Source: Nitrosomonadales bacterium
GTDB taxonomy: Bacteria; Pseudomonadota; Gammaproteobacteria; Burkholderiales; Gallionellaceae
Length of the DNA: 64,000 nt
Assembly (NCBI GenBank): GCA_016208015.1
Contig: JACQYW010000012.1
Location: 1 to 64,000, forward strand
Direction: 5' to 3'
In this document: piece by piece, positions 48,911 to 57,914 of the stretch
How positions within the stretch are numbered: the stretch's first letter is position 1
How the letters are laid out: the number at the start of each line of letters is the position of its first letter
The notes under the pieces: generated by a model
The model's input: only the letters and a program-made list of their open reading frames with translations
Told to the model about the DNA's origin: nothing
The model's database searches: none
Made by a program: the position numbers and the translations under genes

Positions 48911-49309
48911 ATGAAACACGCGGCAAATATATTGACTCTGTGCATTGGGCTGCTATTGCTGGTCGGAACAACTGTAGCTGATGAAGTCGACGAACAAGAA
49001 TGGAAGGGGGCAGGCTGGTACACCCTCATTGGTCCTTATTTGTTAGAGGGGCCATATCCTGATATGGCCGCATGTGAGAAAAGGCTACCTTCCGAAAATC
49101 ATAAAGCAGATTCGTATCACTGCGAGTATGTGTCTGCCGACGACCTGATATGGAAAGGGCCAGGTTGGTACGTTTACAATACGTTTGATGCAGATGTTTA
49201 TGCTGGACCTTATGCCACAAAATTCGCATGCGAAAAAGCTATTTCCACTGAACAACTTAAACACCAGCCATTTTCCTGCGAGTACGTAAAGGCAGAGGAA
49301 GATTTATAG
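48911..49309 (+). CDS. Exported protein with two tandem KGxGWY-GPY-C-CEYV repeats
   Basis: 132 aa with a signal peptide (cut near VADE). The mature part is two copies of one unit: EWKGAGWYTL...GPY...ACEK...YHCEYV (about 29-75) and IWKGPGWYVY...GPY...ACEK...FSCEYV (about 80-127). Each has two cysteines, likely forming a disulfide, and a GPY-centred turn. I do not recognise the family; the unit recalls small secreted domains built on one disulfide. Confidence 0.8.
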   Translation: MKHAANILTLCIGLLLLVGTTVADEVDEQEWKGAGWYTLIGPYLLEGPYPDMAACEKRLPSENHKADSYHCEYVSADDLIWKGPGWYVYNTFDADVYAGPYATKFACEKAISTEQLKHQPFSCEYVKAEEDL

Positions 49310-49425
49310 GTGAGATAGAAGCAAAACATAACAAGGGCGAGGCACAGGCCAGCATCATGAACTGGAGTTTCTCTCCTGAGCGGTCTTTGTTCGGTAGCAA
49401 GTGCAGGATAAAGTAGGGGAATGAT

Positions 49426-50187
49426 ATGAAACTCGCGATGAAATTACAGGCACTGTTCTTTGGTGTGCTGATGCTGGTGAATGTCGCCAATGCCGAATCG
49501 CCACGCGGGAAGCTGAAGCAGGCTGCGAGTAAGCCCGGTGAGACTTTTCGCGACTGTGCCGATTGTCCCGAGATGGTGGTGATCCCGGCCGGGAGCATCG
49601 AGATGGCATTACCTATAGCAGCGGGTCAGAAGACAACCGGAAGCAAACATCCGGCCACCATTAGCCAATCTTTTGCGGTGGGCAAGACCGAAGTCACGCA
49701 AGGCCAGTGGAAAGTGATCATGGGCAACAACCCTAGCGGGTTTCCCAAATGCGGCGACGATTGCCCGGTGGAGCGAGTGAGCTGGAATGATGCCAAAGAA
49801 TTCATTCAGAAGCTCAATGCCAAGACCGGCAAACAATATCGCCTGCCGACAGAGGTCGAATGGGAATACGCCTGTCGCGCGGGAAGTAGTTATGAATACT
49901 GCGGCAGTGTTACTGCGGACAGCGTGGCTTGGTATAATAGCAACAGTGGCGGCACAACTCATCCTGTCGGACGCAAACAGCCCAATGCATTCGGTTTGTA
50001 CGACATGAGCGGCAATGTATGGGAATGGGTTGAAGACTGTTATGACAGTGCGTGCGCGAATCGCGTGCATCGCGGCGGCTCTTGGCTCAACGATCCGCAG
50101 ATCTCCCGTGTTGTGCAGCGTGTCGGGGACGGGCCGGTGATTCGGTTTCCCAGCTTCGGATTCCGTCTTGCCAGAACGCTGCCGTAG
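49426..50187 (+). CDS. Exported formylglycine-generating-enzyme/sulfatase-modifying-type protein
   Basis: 253 aa. Signal peptide (to NVANA-E) and a degraded form of the shared module (ESPRGKLKQAASK). A FGE-sulfatase domain then starts at CPEMVVIPAGS and includes VGKTEVTQGQWKVIMGNNPSGF, RLPTEVEWEYACRAG, FGLYDMSGNVWEWVEDC and the closing HRGGSW...GFRLAR. The active-site cysteine pair of true FGEs is not evident, so it is more likely a binding or scaffold member than a sulfatase activator. Confidence 0.88.
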   Translation: MKLAMKLQALFFGVLMLVNVANAESPRGKLKQAASKPGETFRDCADCPEMVVIPAGSIEMALPIAAGQKTTGSKHPATISQSFAVGKTEVTQGQWKVIMGNNPSGFPKCGDDCPVERVSWNDAKEFIQKLNAKTGKQYRLPTEVEWEYACRAGSSYEYCGSVTADSVAWYNSNSGGTTHPVGRKQPNAFGLYDMSGNVWEWVEDCYDSACANRVHRGGSWLNDPQISRVVQRVGDGPVIRFPSFGFRLARTLP

Positions 50188-50284
50188 CATATGGCGCAAA
50201 CGATGTACGGATATGGATTTCGTGAGCCGTAATTTTTTAAAATGAAATCGTGATTTTGGCATTCAGAATCGTTGTGGAGATTTG

Positions 50285-50650
50285 ATGAAGCTGGCTATAC
50301 GCGAAATATGGGACGATCAAGGCTCTTACTGCTACATCGAGGATCAGGAGTCCGGCACACTCGATGTTGTTGGTATTACCTTCGCCTCCCAGTCTGAAGC
50401 GCAAGCCTATTTGGATACCTACGGGGAGGAGATTGAACGCAGGGGACTGCCGCCGCTCAACGTGGAAGACGCGGAAATGTACAGCAGTGAAATTGAGATT
50501 TTCGAGCAACGCTTGTGCGAAGGTGCGATTGAGGCAAAGGATGCGCAGCCAATCGTTATGCATCTCGCCAAGATAGAAAACCGCTGTCCTGATGAGCATT
50601 TCCGGCTGCGCCTTGTAAGTGTACTCGAACGATTGCGAGCATTGCTGTGA
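50285..50650 (+). CDS. Hypothetical cytoplasmic protein
   Basis: 121 aa, acidic, no signal or membrane segment. N-terminal half is beta-rich (YCYIEDQESGTLDVVGITFASQSEAQAYLD), C-terminal half helical. Not recognised. Its stop overlaps the GTG start of the next gene, so the two are coupled. Confidence 0.65.
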   Translation: MKLAIREIWDDQGSYCYIEDQESGTLDVVGITFASQSEAQAYLDTYGEEIERRGLPPLNVEDAEMYSSEIEIFEQRLCEGAIEAKDAQPIVMHLAKIENRCPDEHFRLRLVSVLERLRALL

Positions 50651-51246
50651 AAGACAAATTGAATTCTATAAAACGCTTTCTGGGTTTATGGCTGCTGATC
50701 GCTACCGTAGCCGTCCCTGTGTATGCCGAGACACTGCCAGCAAGTTCGGTGAAAAGTGACATACAACCTCAACTTCAAGCACCATCGGCAGACGAATATG
50801 CTGAAGGTAAGCGGCTCTTTTTTAAGGCTACGAATATGCGGGAGTGTCTTGCAGCTTTGGCCAAAATGGATCCCGAAGGGATGGATACGGCAGGGTGGTG
50901 CAAGATGTATGAAGGGAATCTGGTATTCCAGATAACCAACCAAAGTCCTAATGTCGATCCCGTGGATTTCCTGATCTCGGTTGACGGAAAACTACTCATC
51001 GAGAAAGAAATGAAATTTGCAGATGCCCATCTTGAGGAGATGATAGGAGTGCAAGTCGCGCCTGGCAAACACGTCATTTTGGTGGAATCGAAGAAGGGAC
51101 TGGCAATGCAACGCATAACCGTTACCGTGAAGGATAGGCTCTATGTCGGGATAGCGTATTACTACTACACCAAAAAAGATTTTTATGGACCTACAAGACG
51201 GCAGTTCAAGTTTTCAACTTCAAAGCGTCCATTCGCGATGATGTAA
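50647..51246 (+). CDS. Exported DUF2846-like protein
   Basis: 199 aa from a GTG start overlapping the previous stop. Signal peptide ends at PVYA-E. The C-terminal half (about 90-190) has alternating strands: FLISVDGKLLIEKEMKFADAHLEE, VQVAPGKHVILVESKKG, ITVTVKDRLYVGIAYYYY. It resembles DUF2846-type or PEGA-like carbohydrate-binding beta folds; this likeness is tentative. Last gene of the exported-protein island. Confidence 0.65.
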   Translation: MKDKLNSIKRFLGLWLLIATVAVPVYAETLPASSVKSDIQPQLQAPSADEYAEGKRLFFKATNMRECLAALAKMDPEGMDTAGWCKMYEGNLVFQITNQSPNVDPVDFLISVDGKLLIEKEMKFADAHLEEMIGVQVAPGKHVILVESKKGLAMQRITVTVKDRLYVGIAYYYYTKKDFYGPTRRQFKFSTSKRPFAMM

Positions 51247-51342
51247 TTCTTTTTGCAAATCTTGTTGAATGACCGCTATACAGTTCGACAGCAGCCGTTC
51301 TCCCCGATGTTACATCCCGGATAGCCGATCAATTTTTCGGCC

Positions 51343-51978
51343 TCAATTGAAATTTTTCTCTTTGAATTCGCACAGGTCTTGAATGATGCACTCGCGGCAT
51401 TTCGGTTTGCGCGCCACACACACATAGCGCCCGTGCAGGATCAGCCAGTGGTGCGCGTCCTGTTTGAATTCGTCCGGCACGAACTTCATCAGTTTCTTCT
51501 CGACTTCCACCACGTCTTTGCCGGGCGCGAGGCCGATGCGGTTGCTGATGCGGAAAATGTGGGTATCGACGGCGATGGTGGGTTCGCCGAAAGCGGTATT
51601 CAGGATCACGTTGGCGGTCTTGCGGCCCACACCGGGCAGGGCTTCCAGCGCCTCGCGCGTGTGCGGCACTTCGCCCCCGTGCTGTTCCAGCAGGATGCGG
51701 CACATGCGGATGATGTGTTTGCTCTTGGTCTGGTAGAGGCCGATGCGTTGCACGTATTCGCGCAGTCCGGCTTCGCCGAGGGCCAGTATCTTCTGCGGCG
51801 TGTTGGCGACGGGGAAGAGCTCGCGCGTGGCGAGGTTGACGCTCTTGTCGGTGGCCTGCGCCGAGAGGATCACCGCGACCAGCAGTTCGAACGGCGTCTT
51901 GTGTTCCAGCTCGGTGGTGGGGTGGGGATTGGCCGCCTGCAGCCGCAGGAATATCTCGCGGCGTTTCGCCGGGTTCAT
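51343..51978 (-). CDS. nth: Endonuclease III
   Basis: 211 aa bifunctional DNA glycosylase/AP lyase for oxidised pyrimidines. Helix-hairpin-helix [13 protein letters not shown] with the catalytic lysine, catalytic aspartate in [13 protein letters not shown], and the [4Fe-4S] loop C-x6-C-x2-C-x5-C at the C-terminus. Overlaps the rnfE stop by 4 nt; the rnf-nth order is conserved in proteobacteria. Confidence 0.97.
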   Translation of the reverse strand: MNPAKRREIFLRLQAANPHPTTELEHKTPFELLVAVILSAQATDKSVNLATRELFPVANTPQKILALGEAGLREYVQRIGLYQTKSKHIIRMCRILLEQHGGEVPHTREALEALPGVGRKTANVILNTAFGEPTIAVDTHIFRISNRIGLAPGKDVVEVEKKLMKFVPDEFKQDAHHWLILHGRYVCVARKPKCRECIIQDLCEFKEKNFN

Positions 51979-52676
51979 CCTTGCGCGGCTTCCGGGCTGG
52001 CCAGCGGAGTGGGGGCGGGTTTGCTGCGCGCCTTCTGCGCGGCGCGCAGGTTGAGCCAGTTGCGTCCGGCGATCAGCAGTCCCAGCCCGATGAATGCGCC
52101 GGGCGGCAGGATGGCGATAAGGAAACCTTTGTAGTCGGGGATGATGTGCAGCACCCAGCCCTGCGCCATGTCGCCCAGTGCGAGGTCGATGCCGGAGAAC
52201 AGCGTGCCCTTGCCGATCACTTCACGCATCGCTCCCAGCACGCCCAGTACGGCGGTCAGGCCCAGCCCCATGGCGAGACCGTCCATCGCGGAAGGCAGTG
52301 CGCTGTTCTTGGAGGCGAACGCCTCAACGCGCGCCAGCACGATACAGTTGGTGACGATGAGCGGGATGAAGATGCCGAGCACGACATAGAGGCCGTACAT
52401 ATAGGCGTTCATCAGGTATTGCACCACGGTGACCAGTACCGCGATGATGAGGATGAACACCGGGATGCGGATCTCGTTGGGCACGTAACTGCGTATCGGT
52501 GCGATGGAAAGATTGCTCAGGGCCATCACCAGCGAGGTGGCGAGGCCCAGACTGACGGCGTTGACCACGGTGCTGCTCACCGCCAGCAAGGGGCAGAGGC
52601 CGAGCAGTTGCACGATGCCGGGGTTCTGCTTCCACAAGCCGTTGTAGAAGATATCCTTGTATTCCTGAAGGTTCAT
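51975..52676 (-). CDS. rnfE: Rnf complex membrane subunit RnfE
   Basis: 233 aa, six-helix membrane subunit homologous to RnfA ([38 protein letters not shown]). Part of the ion-pumping electron-transfer complex, or its Rsx version that keeps SoxR reduced. Ends with a short Ala/Pro tail. The last gene of rnfABCDGE. Confidence 0.95.
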   Translation of the reverse strand: MNLQEYKDIFYNGLWKQNPGIVQLLGLCPLLAVSSTVVNAVSLGLATSLVMALSNLSIAPIRSYVPNEIRIPVFILIIAVLVTVVQYLMNAYMYGLYVVLGIFIPLIVTNCIVLARVEAFASKNSALPSAMDGLAMGLGLTAVLGVLGAMREVIGKGTLFSGIDLALGDMAQGWVLHIIPDYKGFLIAILPPGAFIGLGLLIAGRNWLNLRAAQKARSKPAPTPLASPEAAQG

Positions 52677-52700
52677 TTTGTCGCCTCCTTGGTTTTTACT

Positions 52701-52798
52701 CCCCTCGCCCGCTTGCGGGAGAGGGGATGGGGGAGAGGGAATTGCAAATAGAAGGTTGCTTCTTCATAGCTTACCCTCTCCCGCAAGCGGGCGAGGGG
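52701..52798. repeat. Inverted REP pair between rnfG and rnfE
   Basis: CCCCTCGCCCGCTTGCGGGA... (52701-52725) and its exact 25-bp reverse complement (52774-52798) enclose 48 nt. This CCCTCTCCCGCAAGCGGG-type palindromic unit is widespread. The right-hand copy lies inside the rnfG reading frame and supplies its last codons. Confidence 0.85.
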
Positions 52799-53429
52799 AC
52801 TGTTGAGGGGACGGTGCGAACAGCTTGTCGCGATTCTGCTCGAAATAGACCAGCGCCTTGTTCACCGCCTTGACCACGGCGCGCGGGGTGATGGTAGCGC
52901 CTGCCATGTAGTCGAATTGGCCACCGTCCTTCTTCACCTTCCAGTCGGCATCTTTATACCCCGCGCGCGACTTGCCGTCGAAGTTCTTGATCCACGGGCT
53001 CTTCGGCAGTTCGATGTAGTCGCCCAGTCCCGGCGTTTCTTTATGGGTGACGACGCGAACACCGGCCAGTTCGCCGTTGGCGCGCACGGCCAGGATCAGC
53101 CATATCCTGCCGCTGAAGCCGTCCGGCGCGATGGATTCCAGCACCACGGCGGAAGGTTCGCCCTTGAGGCGCGCGCGGTAGGCGAGGGTGTTGTCTTCCG
53201 TGCCCAGCAACTCGTTCGCCGGGATGGTCAGCGTGTCCTTGATGATGTTGTTGTCGAACAGAGTGGAAGGAACGATCTGGTTGATGAGCTTCATCTTCTC
53301 GGCCTCTTCGCTCTTCTTGATCGCATCGCGCGTCAGGAAGAATACCGAGGCCAGGATCGCCGTGGCGAGTACGGCGAAGAACACCAGGTTGATCGCGGTC
53401 TGCAGGGTGGAGCGGGCGATGCGCTTCAT
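52764..53429 (-). CDS. rnfG: Rnf complex subunit RnfG with repeat-derived tail
   Basis: 221 aa. N-terminal anchor helix (about 10-32), then the periplasmic FMN-binding domain with covalent FMN-threonine motif in DYMAGATITPRAVV. The last residues, [11 protein letters not shown], are encoded by the REP unit at 52774-52798, so the tail was acquired by repeat insertion near the stop. The functional core is complete. Confidence 0.94.
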   Translation of the reverse strand: MKRIARSTLQTAINLVFFAVLATAILASVFFLTRDAIKKSEEAEKMKLINQIVPSTLFDNNIIKDTLTIPANELLGTEDNTLAYRARLKGEPSAVVLESIAPDGFSGRIWLILAVRANGELAGVRVVTHKETPGLGDYIELPKSPWIKNFDGKSRAGYKDADWKVKKDGGQFDYMAGATITPRAVVKAVNKALVYFEQNRDKLFAPSPQQSPRPLAGEGKL

Positions 53430-54454
53430 TTGCCGTCTCCCTTCATGCCGAACACTTTGGGTTGGGTGTAGGCGTCGATCAGCGGCACGCAGATATTCAT
53501 CAGCAGCGCGGCGAACGCCACGCCGTCGGGAAAACCGCCGAAAGTGCGGATCAGCCAGGTCAGCAGGGCGGCGCCGGCTGCATAGATCACTTTGCCCTGA
53601 CGGGTGGTGGGACTGCCGACGGGGTCGGTGAAAATGAAGAACGCACCCAGCATCGCCGCACCGGAGAACCAGTGGAACATCGGCGAGGCATAGTGCGCCG
53701 GGTCATACAGATGGAAGAAGCCGGCGATGGAGAACAGCGCAGCCAGATAGACCAGCGGCAGGTACCAGGTGATGATGCGCGCGGCCAGCATGTAGATGCC
53801 GCCGACGGCGAAGCCGAGGGCGACCATTTCGCCGCCCTTGCCGCCGAGGAAGCCGTAGATCGGCATCTCGCGGATATCGTTCACCGACAGGCCGAGATGC
53901 AGTTGCGTCTTTAGCGTGTCCAGCGGCGTTGCCGTGGTCACCGCATCCAGCGTCAGCCCGGCGGGCAATATTCCGTGAAAGATGTAATTCAACTGGTCGG
54001 CGAAAGGCAATTCGAGCAGACCGATCGCATGCGGCGTGAGCCAGTGCGTCATATGGCCGGGGAAAGAGATGATGAGCACGGCATAGCCGATCATTGCCGG
54101 GTTGAAGATGTTGTTGCCGAGGCCGCCGTACAGGTGCTTGGCGACGGCGATGCCGAACGCGGTGCCGACCACCACCATCCACCAGGGTGCCAGCGGCGGG
54201 ATGGACAAGGCCAGCAACCAGGCGGTGATCAGCGCGCTGTTGTCGGACAGGAACGGTTTGAGCGGCCGGTTGCGCAGCTTGAGCATCAGCGCTTCGGTCG
54301 CCAGCGCGGTGACCGATGCCAGCGCGATCGAGACCAGGATGGCCGGGCCGAAATACCACACATAGGCCGCGATGCCGGGGATCAGTGCCAGCAACACGCG
54401 CAGCATGATCTGGCTGACGCTGCCGGGGGTGGTGATAAAAGGAGAGCTCAACAT
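53426..54454 (-). CDS. rnfD: Rnf complex membrane subunit RnfD
   Basis: 342 aa membrane subunit with about nine helices. The covalent FMN-threonine is expected in DAVTTATPLDT (about residues 175-185), and the NqrB-like RnfD features GGLGNNIFNPAMIGYAVL and FTDPVGSPTTRQGK are seen. Overlaps the rnfG start by ATGA. Confidence 0.95.
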   Translation of the reverse strand: MLSSPFITTPGSVSQIMLRVLLALIPGIAAYVWYFGPAILVSIALASVTALATEALMLKLRNRPLKPFLSDNSALITAWLLALSIPPLAPWWMVVVGTAFGIAVAKHLYGGLGNNIFNPAMIGYAVLIISFPGHMTHWLTPHAIGLLELPFADQLNYIFHGILPAGLTLDAVTTATPLDTLKTQLHLGLSVNDIREMPIYGFLGGKGGEMVALGFAVGGIYMLAARIITWYLPLVYLAALFSIAGFFHLYDPAHYASPMFHWFSGAAMLGAFFIFTDPVGSPTTRQGKVIYAAGAALLTWLIRTFGGFPDGVAFAALLMNICVPLIDAYTQPKVFGMKGDGK

Positions 54455-54469
54455 GATTTACATCTATCC

Positions 54470-56191
54470 TTAGTTGGATTTTGACGGCTCGTCGTCCGCG
54501 CCGGCATGCGATGCAATTTCGCGGAGTTTGGCACGGCGCGTTTCGATCTCGGTGATCTCGGCCTGCTGATGTGGCGTCAAATCATCGGTGTTCTTCGGCT
54601 GCACGATGGCGGCCTGTTCTTTGGCGCGTGCGACGGCGGCATCGATACGCATCTGCATGTTGGCGCGGGCGATGTCGGCATCGACACGCATTTGCAAAGT
54701 GTTATCCGGATCGGCATTCGGATCGGCGGCAACGGGCAATGGTGCCGGAACGGCGGGTTTCGCGGCCAGCGCGGCTTTTTCCTTTTGCGCCAGACGTTCT
54801 GCCTTCTCCTGTTTCTCGCGTTCGATGCGGAACTGGCGGAACTCGTGCCGCTCGCGCGCGACCTCGGCGGATTGCGCTTCGCGCTCGCGCTGCCAGATCT
54901 CGCTCTTGGCGAAGCGGAAATACTGCACCAGCGGGATGTGGCTGGGGCAGACATAGGCGCAGGCGCCACACTCGATGCAGTCGAAGAGGTGGAATTCCTG
55001 CGTTTTGCCGAAGTTGTTCGATTTGGCGAACCAGTACAGGTCCTGCGGTTGCAGGTCGGCCGGACATGCCTGCGCGCAGCGGGTGCAGCGTATGCACGGC
55101 ATCGCGGGCGGCGGCGGCGGAAACAGTTGCCCAGACTTGGCGATGATGCAGTTGGCACTCTTGACCATCGGCAGGTGCAGGTCGTCCACATGCAACCCCA
55201 TCATCGGACCGCCCAGGATGTATCCGCTCGTGCCGGGCAGCGCTTCGGCGCACGCGACCACTTCCGCCAGCGGCGTGCCGATTAGCACCTCGATATTTTG
55301 CGGCACCCGTACATTGCCGGTCACGGTGACCTGGCGCGAGATCATCGGCTCGCCGTGATCGACGAAACGGTGGATGGCATAGGCGGTCGCCACGTTGTTG
55401 CAGGCCACGCCGATGTTGGTCGGGCGGCCGCCGGAGGGCACCTCCTTGCCGGTCAGGATGCGGATGAGCTGCTTCTCTCCGCCGCTGGGGTACAGCGTGG
55501 GCACAACCACCACTTCGATGGGGGCAGCCGCGCAGGCGGCACGCATCGCGGCGATTGCCTGCGGTTTGTTGTCCTCGATGCCGACCAGCACTTCGGCCGC
55601 GCCCGACAGATGACGCAACACCTCGATGCCGCGCACGATGCCTTCCGCATGTTCGCGCATCAGGCGGTCGTCGGTGGTGATCCAGGGTTCGCACTCCGCA
55701 CCGTTGATGACCAGAGTGTCGATGCGCTGGCCGGGCGCCAGTCCGTATTTCACATGCGTCGGGAAGGTCGCGCCACCCAGACCGACGATGCCCGCATCGC
55801 GAAGTTTGCCCAGCAGTTCGGATTTTGGCATGGCGTGGAAATCGAGCGGTGCAAGGGCGATCCAGCGGTCTTCACCGTCGGATTCGAGATGGATGCACAG
55901 TCCGCCCAGCCTGGAAGGATGCGGCACCGGGTGCGGCGCGACGGCAGTGACCGTGCCCGAAGTCGGCGCGTGGATGGCGGCGCTGATCATTCCCTGCGCG
56001 CCGGCCAGCATCTGTCCCTTCAGTACCCTGTCGCCGACCTGGACTGCCACTTTGGCGCCGTTGCCGATATGCTGGTGCAGCGGCAGGACCAGCTTTTTGG
56101 CCAGCGGCGCGCGGCGTGCGGGCGATTCCGAGGATTCGAGTTTGTGCTCGTCCGGATGGATGCCGCCATGGAAACGGAACAAGGTCCTCAC
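54470..56191 (-). CDS. rnfC: Rnf complex iron-sulfur/NADH-site subunit RnfC
   Basis: 573 aa from a GTG overlapping the rnfB stop; the frame is open further upstream across rnfB but that is a shadow. NqrA-like N-terminal domain, FMN/NADH-binding [14 protein letters not shown], and two ferredoxin motifs [12 protein letters not shown] and [12 protein letters not shown]. The C-terminal 130 residues are a charged Glu/Lys/Ala coiled tail, common and variable in RnfC. Confidence 0.94.
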   Translation of the reverse strand: MRTLFRFHGGIHPDEHKLESSESPARRAPLAKKLVLPLHQHIGNGAKVAVQVGDRVLKGQMLAGAQGMISAAIHAPTSGTVTAVAPHPVPHPSRLGGLCIHLESDGEDRWIALAPLDFHAMPKSELLGKLRDAGIVGLGGATFPTHVKYGLAPGQRIDTLVINGAECEPWITTDDRLMREHAEGIVRGIEVLRHLSGAAEVLVGIEDNKPQAIAAMRAACAAAPIEVVVVPTLYPSGGEKQLIRILTGKEVPSGGRPTNIGVACNNVATAYAIHRFVDHGEPMISRQVTVTGNVRVPQNIEVLIGTPLAEVVACAEALPGTSGYILGGPMMGLHVDDLHLPMVKSANCIIAKSGQLFPPPPPAMPCIRCTRCAQACPADLQPQDLYWFAKSNNFGKTQEFHLFDCIECGACAYVCPSHIPLVQYFRFAKSEIWQREREAQSAEVARERHEFRQFRIEREKQEKAERLAQKEKAALAAKPAVPAPLPVAADPNADPDNTLQMRVDADIARANMQMRIDAAVARAKEQAAIVQPKNTDDLTPHQQAEITEIETRRAKLREIASHAGADDEPSKSN

Positions 56192-56763
56192 GATGCCTCC
56201 ACTTTCCGCGCCTCGTTGCGAACGGGGGTGAGCGCGTATACCGGGTAGGGCCATTTCCAGTTCGAGATATCCTCGGGGATGAGCTTCATGCTGATGCAAT
56301 CCACCGGGCAGGGTTCGACGCAGAGTTCGCAGCCGGTGCACTCGGAAGCGATGATGGTGTGCATCTGCTTGGCCGCGCCGGCGATGGCATCCACCGGGCA
56401 GGCCTGCAGGCACAGCGTGCAGCCGATGCAGGTCTGCTCATCGATGAAGGCGACTGCCTTGGCTTTGGGGGCTGCACCTTCACCGAACGGTTTGTAATCG
56501 ACGCCGAGCAGGTCGGCCAGCTTGCGTATGCCTTCCTCGCCGCCGGGCGGGCACTTGTTGATGTCTGCCTCTCCCTTGGCGATGGCTTCGGCGTAGGGTT
56601 TGCAACCGGGATAGCCGCACTGGCCGCATTGCGTCTGCGGCAATACTGCATCGATCTTCTCCACCAGCGGATTGCCTTCGACCTTGAACTTGATGGCGGA
56701 AAAACCCAGCACGGCACCAAGCGCCAGGGAAATGCCGATCATCACCAGAAGCGCAGTGATCAT
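56188..56763 (-). CDS. rnfB: Rnf complex ferredoxin subunit RnfB
   Basis: 191 aa. N-terminal membrane helix (1-26), the four-cysteine domain [16 protein letters not shown]...CPPGG, and two [4Fe-4S] motifs [12 protein letters not shown] and [12 protein letters not shown]. Takes electrons from ferredoxin. Overlaps rnfA by ATGA. Confidence 0.95.
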   Translation of the reverse strand: MITALLVMIGISLALGAVLGFSAIKFKVEGNPLVEKIDAVLPQTQCGQCGYPGCKPYAEAIAKGEADINKCPPGGEEGIRKLADLLGVDYKPFGEGAAPKAKAVAFIDEQTCIGCTLCLQACPVDAIAGAAKQMHTIIASECTGCELCVEPCPVDCISMKLIPEDISNWKWPYPVYALTPVRNEARKVEAS

Positions 56764-57335
56764 CTCACCAGGCCCGAAAATCCCATGAAGGCCAGGCTCA
56801 TCAGTCCGGCGGTTACCATGGCGATGGCCGAGCCCTTGAAGATGCCGGGCACGTCCGCACCTTCCAGACGCTCGCGTATGCCCGCGAACAGGATCATCAC
56901 CAGCGTGAAGCCGACCGCGCCGCCGAAGCCGAACAGCAGCGATTCCATGAAATCATGTTTGGCCTGCACGTTGAGCAGGGGGATGCCGAGCACCGCGCAG
57001 TTGGTGGTGATCAGCGGCAGGTAGATGCCGAGTATCTGGTACAGCTCCGGGCTGGTCTTTTTGATCGCCATCTCGGTGAATTGCACGATGCCCGCGATGA
57101 CCACGATGAACGACAAGGTGGTGAGGTAAGCGAGATCGGGGCCGAGCAGGTAGTGCTGGATGAGGTAGCTGGCGCCGGAACCCAGCGTCAAGACGAAGGT
57201 CGTGGCTGCGCCCATGCCGACGGCGGCTTCGAGTTTCTTGGACACGCCCATGAACGGGCACAGTCCGAGTATCTTCACCATCACGATGTTGTTCACCAGC
57301 ACCGTGCCGACGAGGATGAGTAGATATTCTGTCAT
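56760..57335 (-). CDS. rnfA: Rnf complex membrane subunit RnfA
   Basis: 191 aa, six hydrophobic helices; [34 protein letters not shown] is the classical start, and the central pair of cysteines ([14 protein letters not shown]) holds the intramembrane [2Fe-2S] cluster. First gene of rnfABCDGE-nth, all overlapping or closely spaced. Confidence 0.96.
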   Translation of the reverse strand: MTEYLLILVGTVLVNNIVMVKILGLCPFMGVSKKLEAAVGMGAATTFVLTLGSGASYLIQHYLLGPDLAYLTTLSFIVVIAGIVQFTEMAIKKTSPELYQILGIYLPLITTNCAVLGIPLLNVQAKHDFMESLLFGFGGAVGFTLVMILFAGIRERLEGADVPGIFKGSAIAMVTAGLMSLAFMGFSGLVR

Positions 57336-57360
57336 TCCAGCGATTCCTCAAGAGCGCCGG

Positions 57361-57389
57361 ATTATCCGCCGTTTCTAATATAGGTTCAA
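57361..57389 (-). promoter_or_regulatory. Sigma-70 promoter of the rnf operon
   Basis: Read on the - strand: TTGAAC (57389-57384), 17-bp spacer, GATAAT (57366-57361). It ends 25 nt before the rnfA ATG, so transcription would begin close to the gene. Confidence 0.55.
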
Positions 57390-57418
57390 CCGCTGTGAGG
57401 CTATATGTATATAACCCC

Positions 57419-57580
57419 TCAGAGCATGACCTTGGTGCCCAACTCGACCACCTGATTGGCTGGCAGGTTGAAGAAGCTGCCCGCACCTTCCGACTGGCGC
57501 GTCATCCAGGAGAACTGCGCACAGCGCCATGCGGCCCTGCAGTGCGCTCTGGCGAGCACTTTCCTGAAGGAATACAGCGG
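57419..57580 (-). pseudogene. kup: Remnant of kup potassium transporter (C-terminal end)
   Basis: About 50 codons on the - strand read as the C-terminus of a Kup/TrkD K+ transporter: FSWMTRQSEGAGSFF, then LPANQVVELGTKVML and a stop at 57419. The step before it (RAAWRCAQ) is degraded relative to the usual MALWRE, and the rest of the roughly 600-residue protein is absent. An inverted repeat (57397-57420) after the stop may be its old terminator. It lies directly upstream of kdp, another K+ uptake system. Confidence 0.65.
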
Positions 57581-57735
57581 GCCGGAAAGGGAGGCACATC
57601 GAGGCAACCCTGGTTTTGAGCATGGCGGCAGGGGAATATTTACAACTTCTTTATATCTGCAGGGTGCTTCTTTACACCGTTTTGACCCGGCGTTCCCTAC
57701 CATGCTCCCCGTCTTTTCACACGAGGAGTAAAAGA
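57581..57735 (+). promoter_or_regulatory. Leader of the kdp operon with KdpE-box-like text
   Basis: No gene. TTTATATCTGCA and CTTTACACC (about 57651-57685) resemble the A/T-rich TTTATA...TTTACACC region bound by KdpE upstream of enterobacterial kdp. The spacing differs and no kdpDE genes lie in the window, so this is tentative. Confidence 0.3.
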
Positions 57736-57828
57736 ATGGACTGGTTATATCTATTGTTGATCGCTGCCTTTTTCGGCCTGAGCGTGCTGCTGGTACGCGG
57801 TATTGAAAAACTGGGAGGCAAATCATGA
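57736..57828 (+). CDS. Small membrane protein upstream of kdpF
   Basis: 30 aa, MDWLYLLLIAAFFGLSVLLV then RGIEKLGGKS: one transmembrane helix and a basic end. Good AGGAG ribosome site and a 4-nt overlap with kdpF. Tiny proteins of this type precede kdpF in many kdp operons; their role is unknown. Confidence 0.75.
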   Translation: MDWLYLLLIAAFFGLSVLLVRGIEKLGGKS

Positions 57829-57914
57829 CCTTCTACATCGTCGGCGCCATCGCGGCTCTGTGCCTGATGGTCTATCTCGTTGTTGCCTTGCTTAAACCGG
57901 AGTTGTTCTCATGA
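57825..57914 (+). CDS. kdpF: K+-transporting ATPase subunit KdpF
   Basis: 29 aa single-helix lipid-like stabiliser of the Kdp complex: MTFYIVGAIAALCLMVYLV, then [10 protein letters not shown], the typical KPE(K/L)F end. Overlaps its neighbours on both sides by 4 nt. Confidence 0.9.
   Translation: MTFYIVGAIAALCLMVYLVVALLKPELFS

Noticed and set aside
56192..56413. Upstream extension of the rnfC frame
   Set aside because: It is an out-of-frame reading of rnfB; RnfC starts at the GTG overlapping the rnfB stop.
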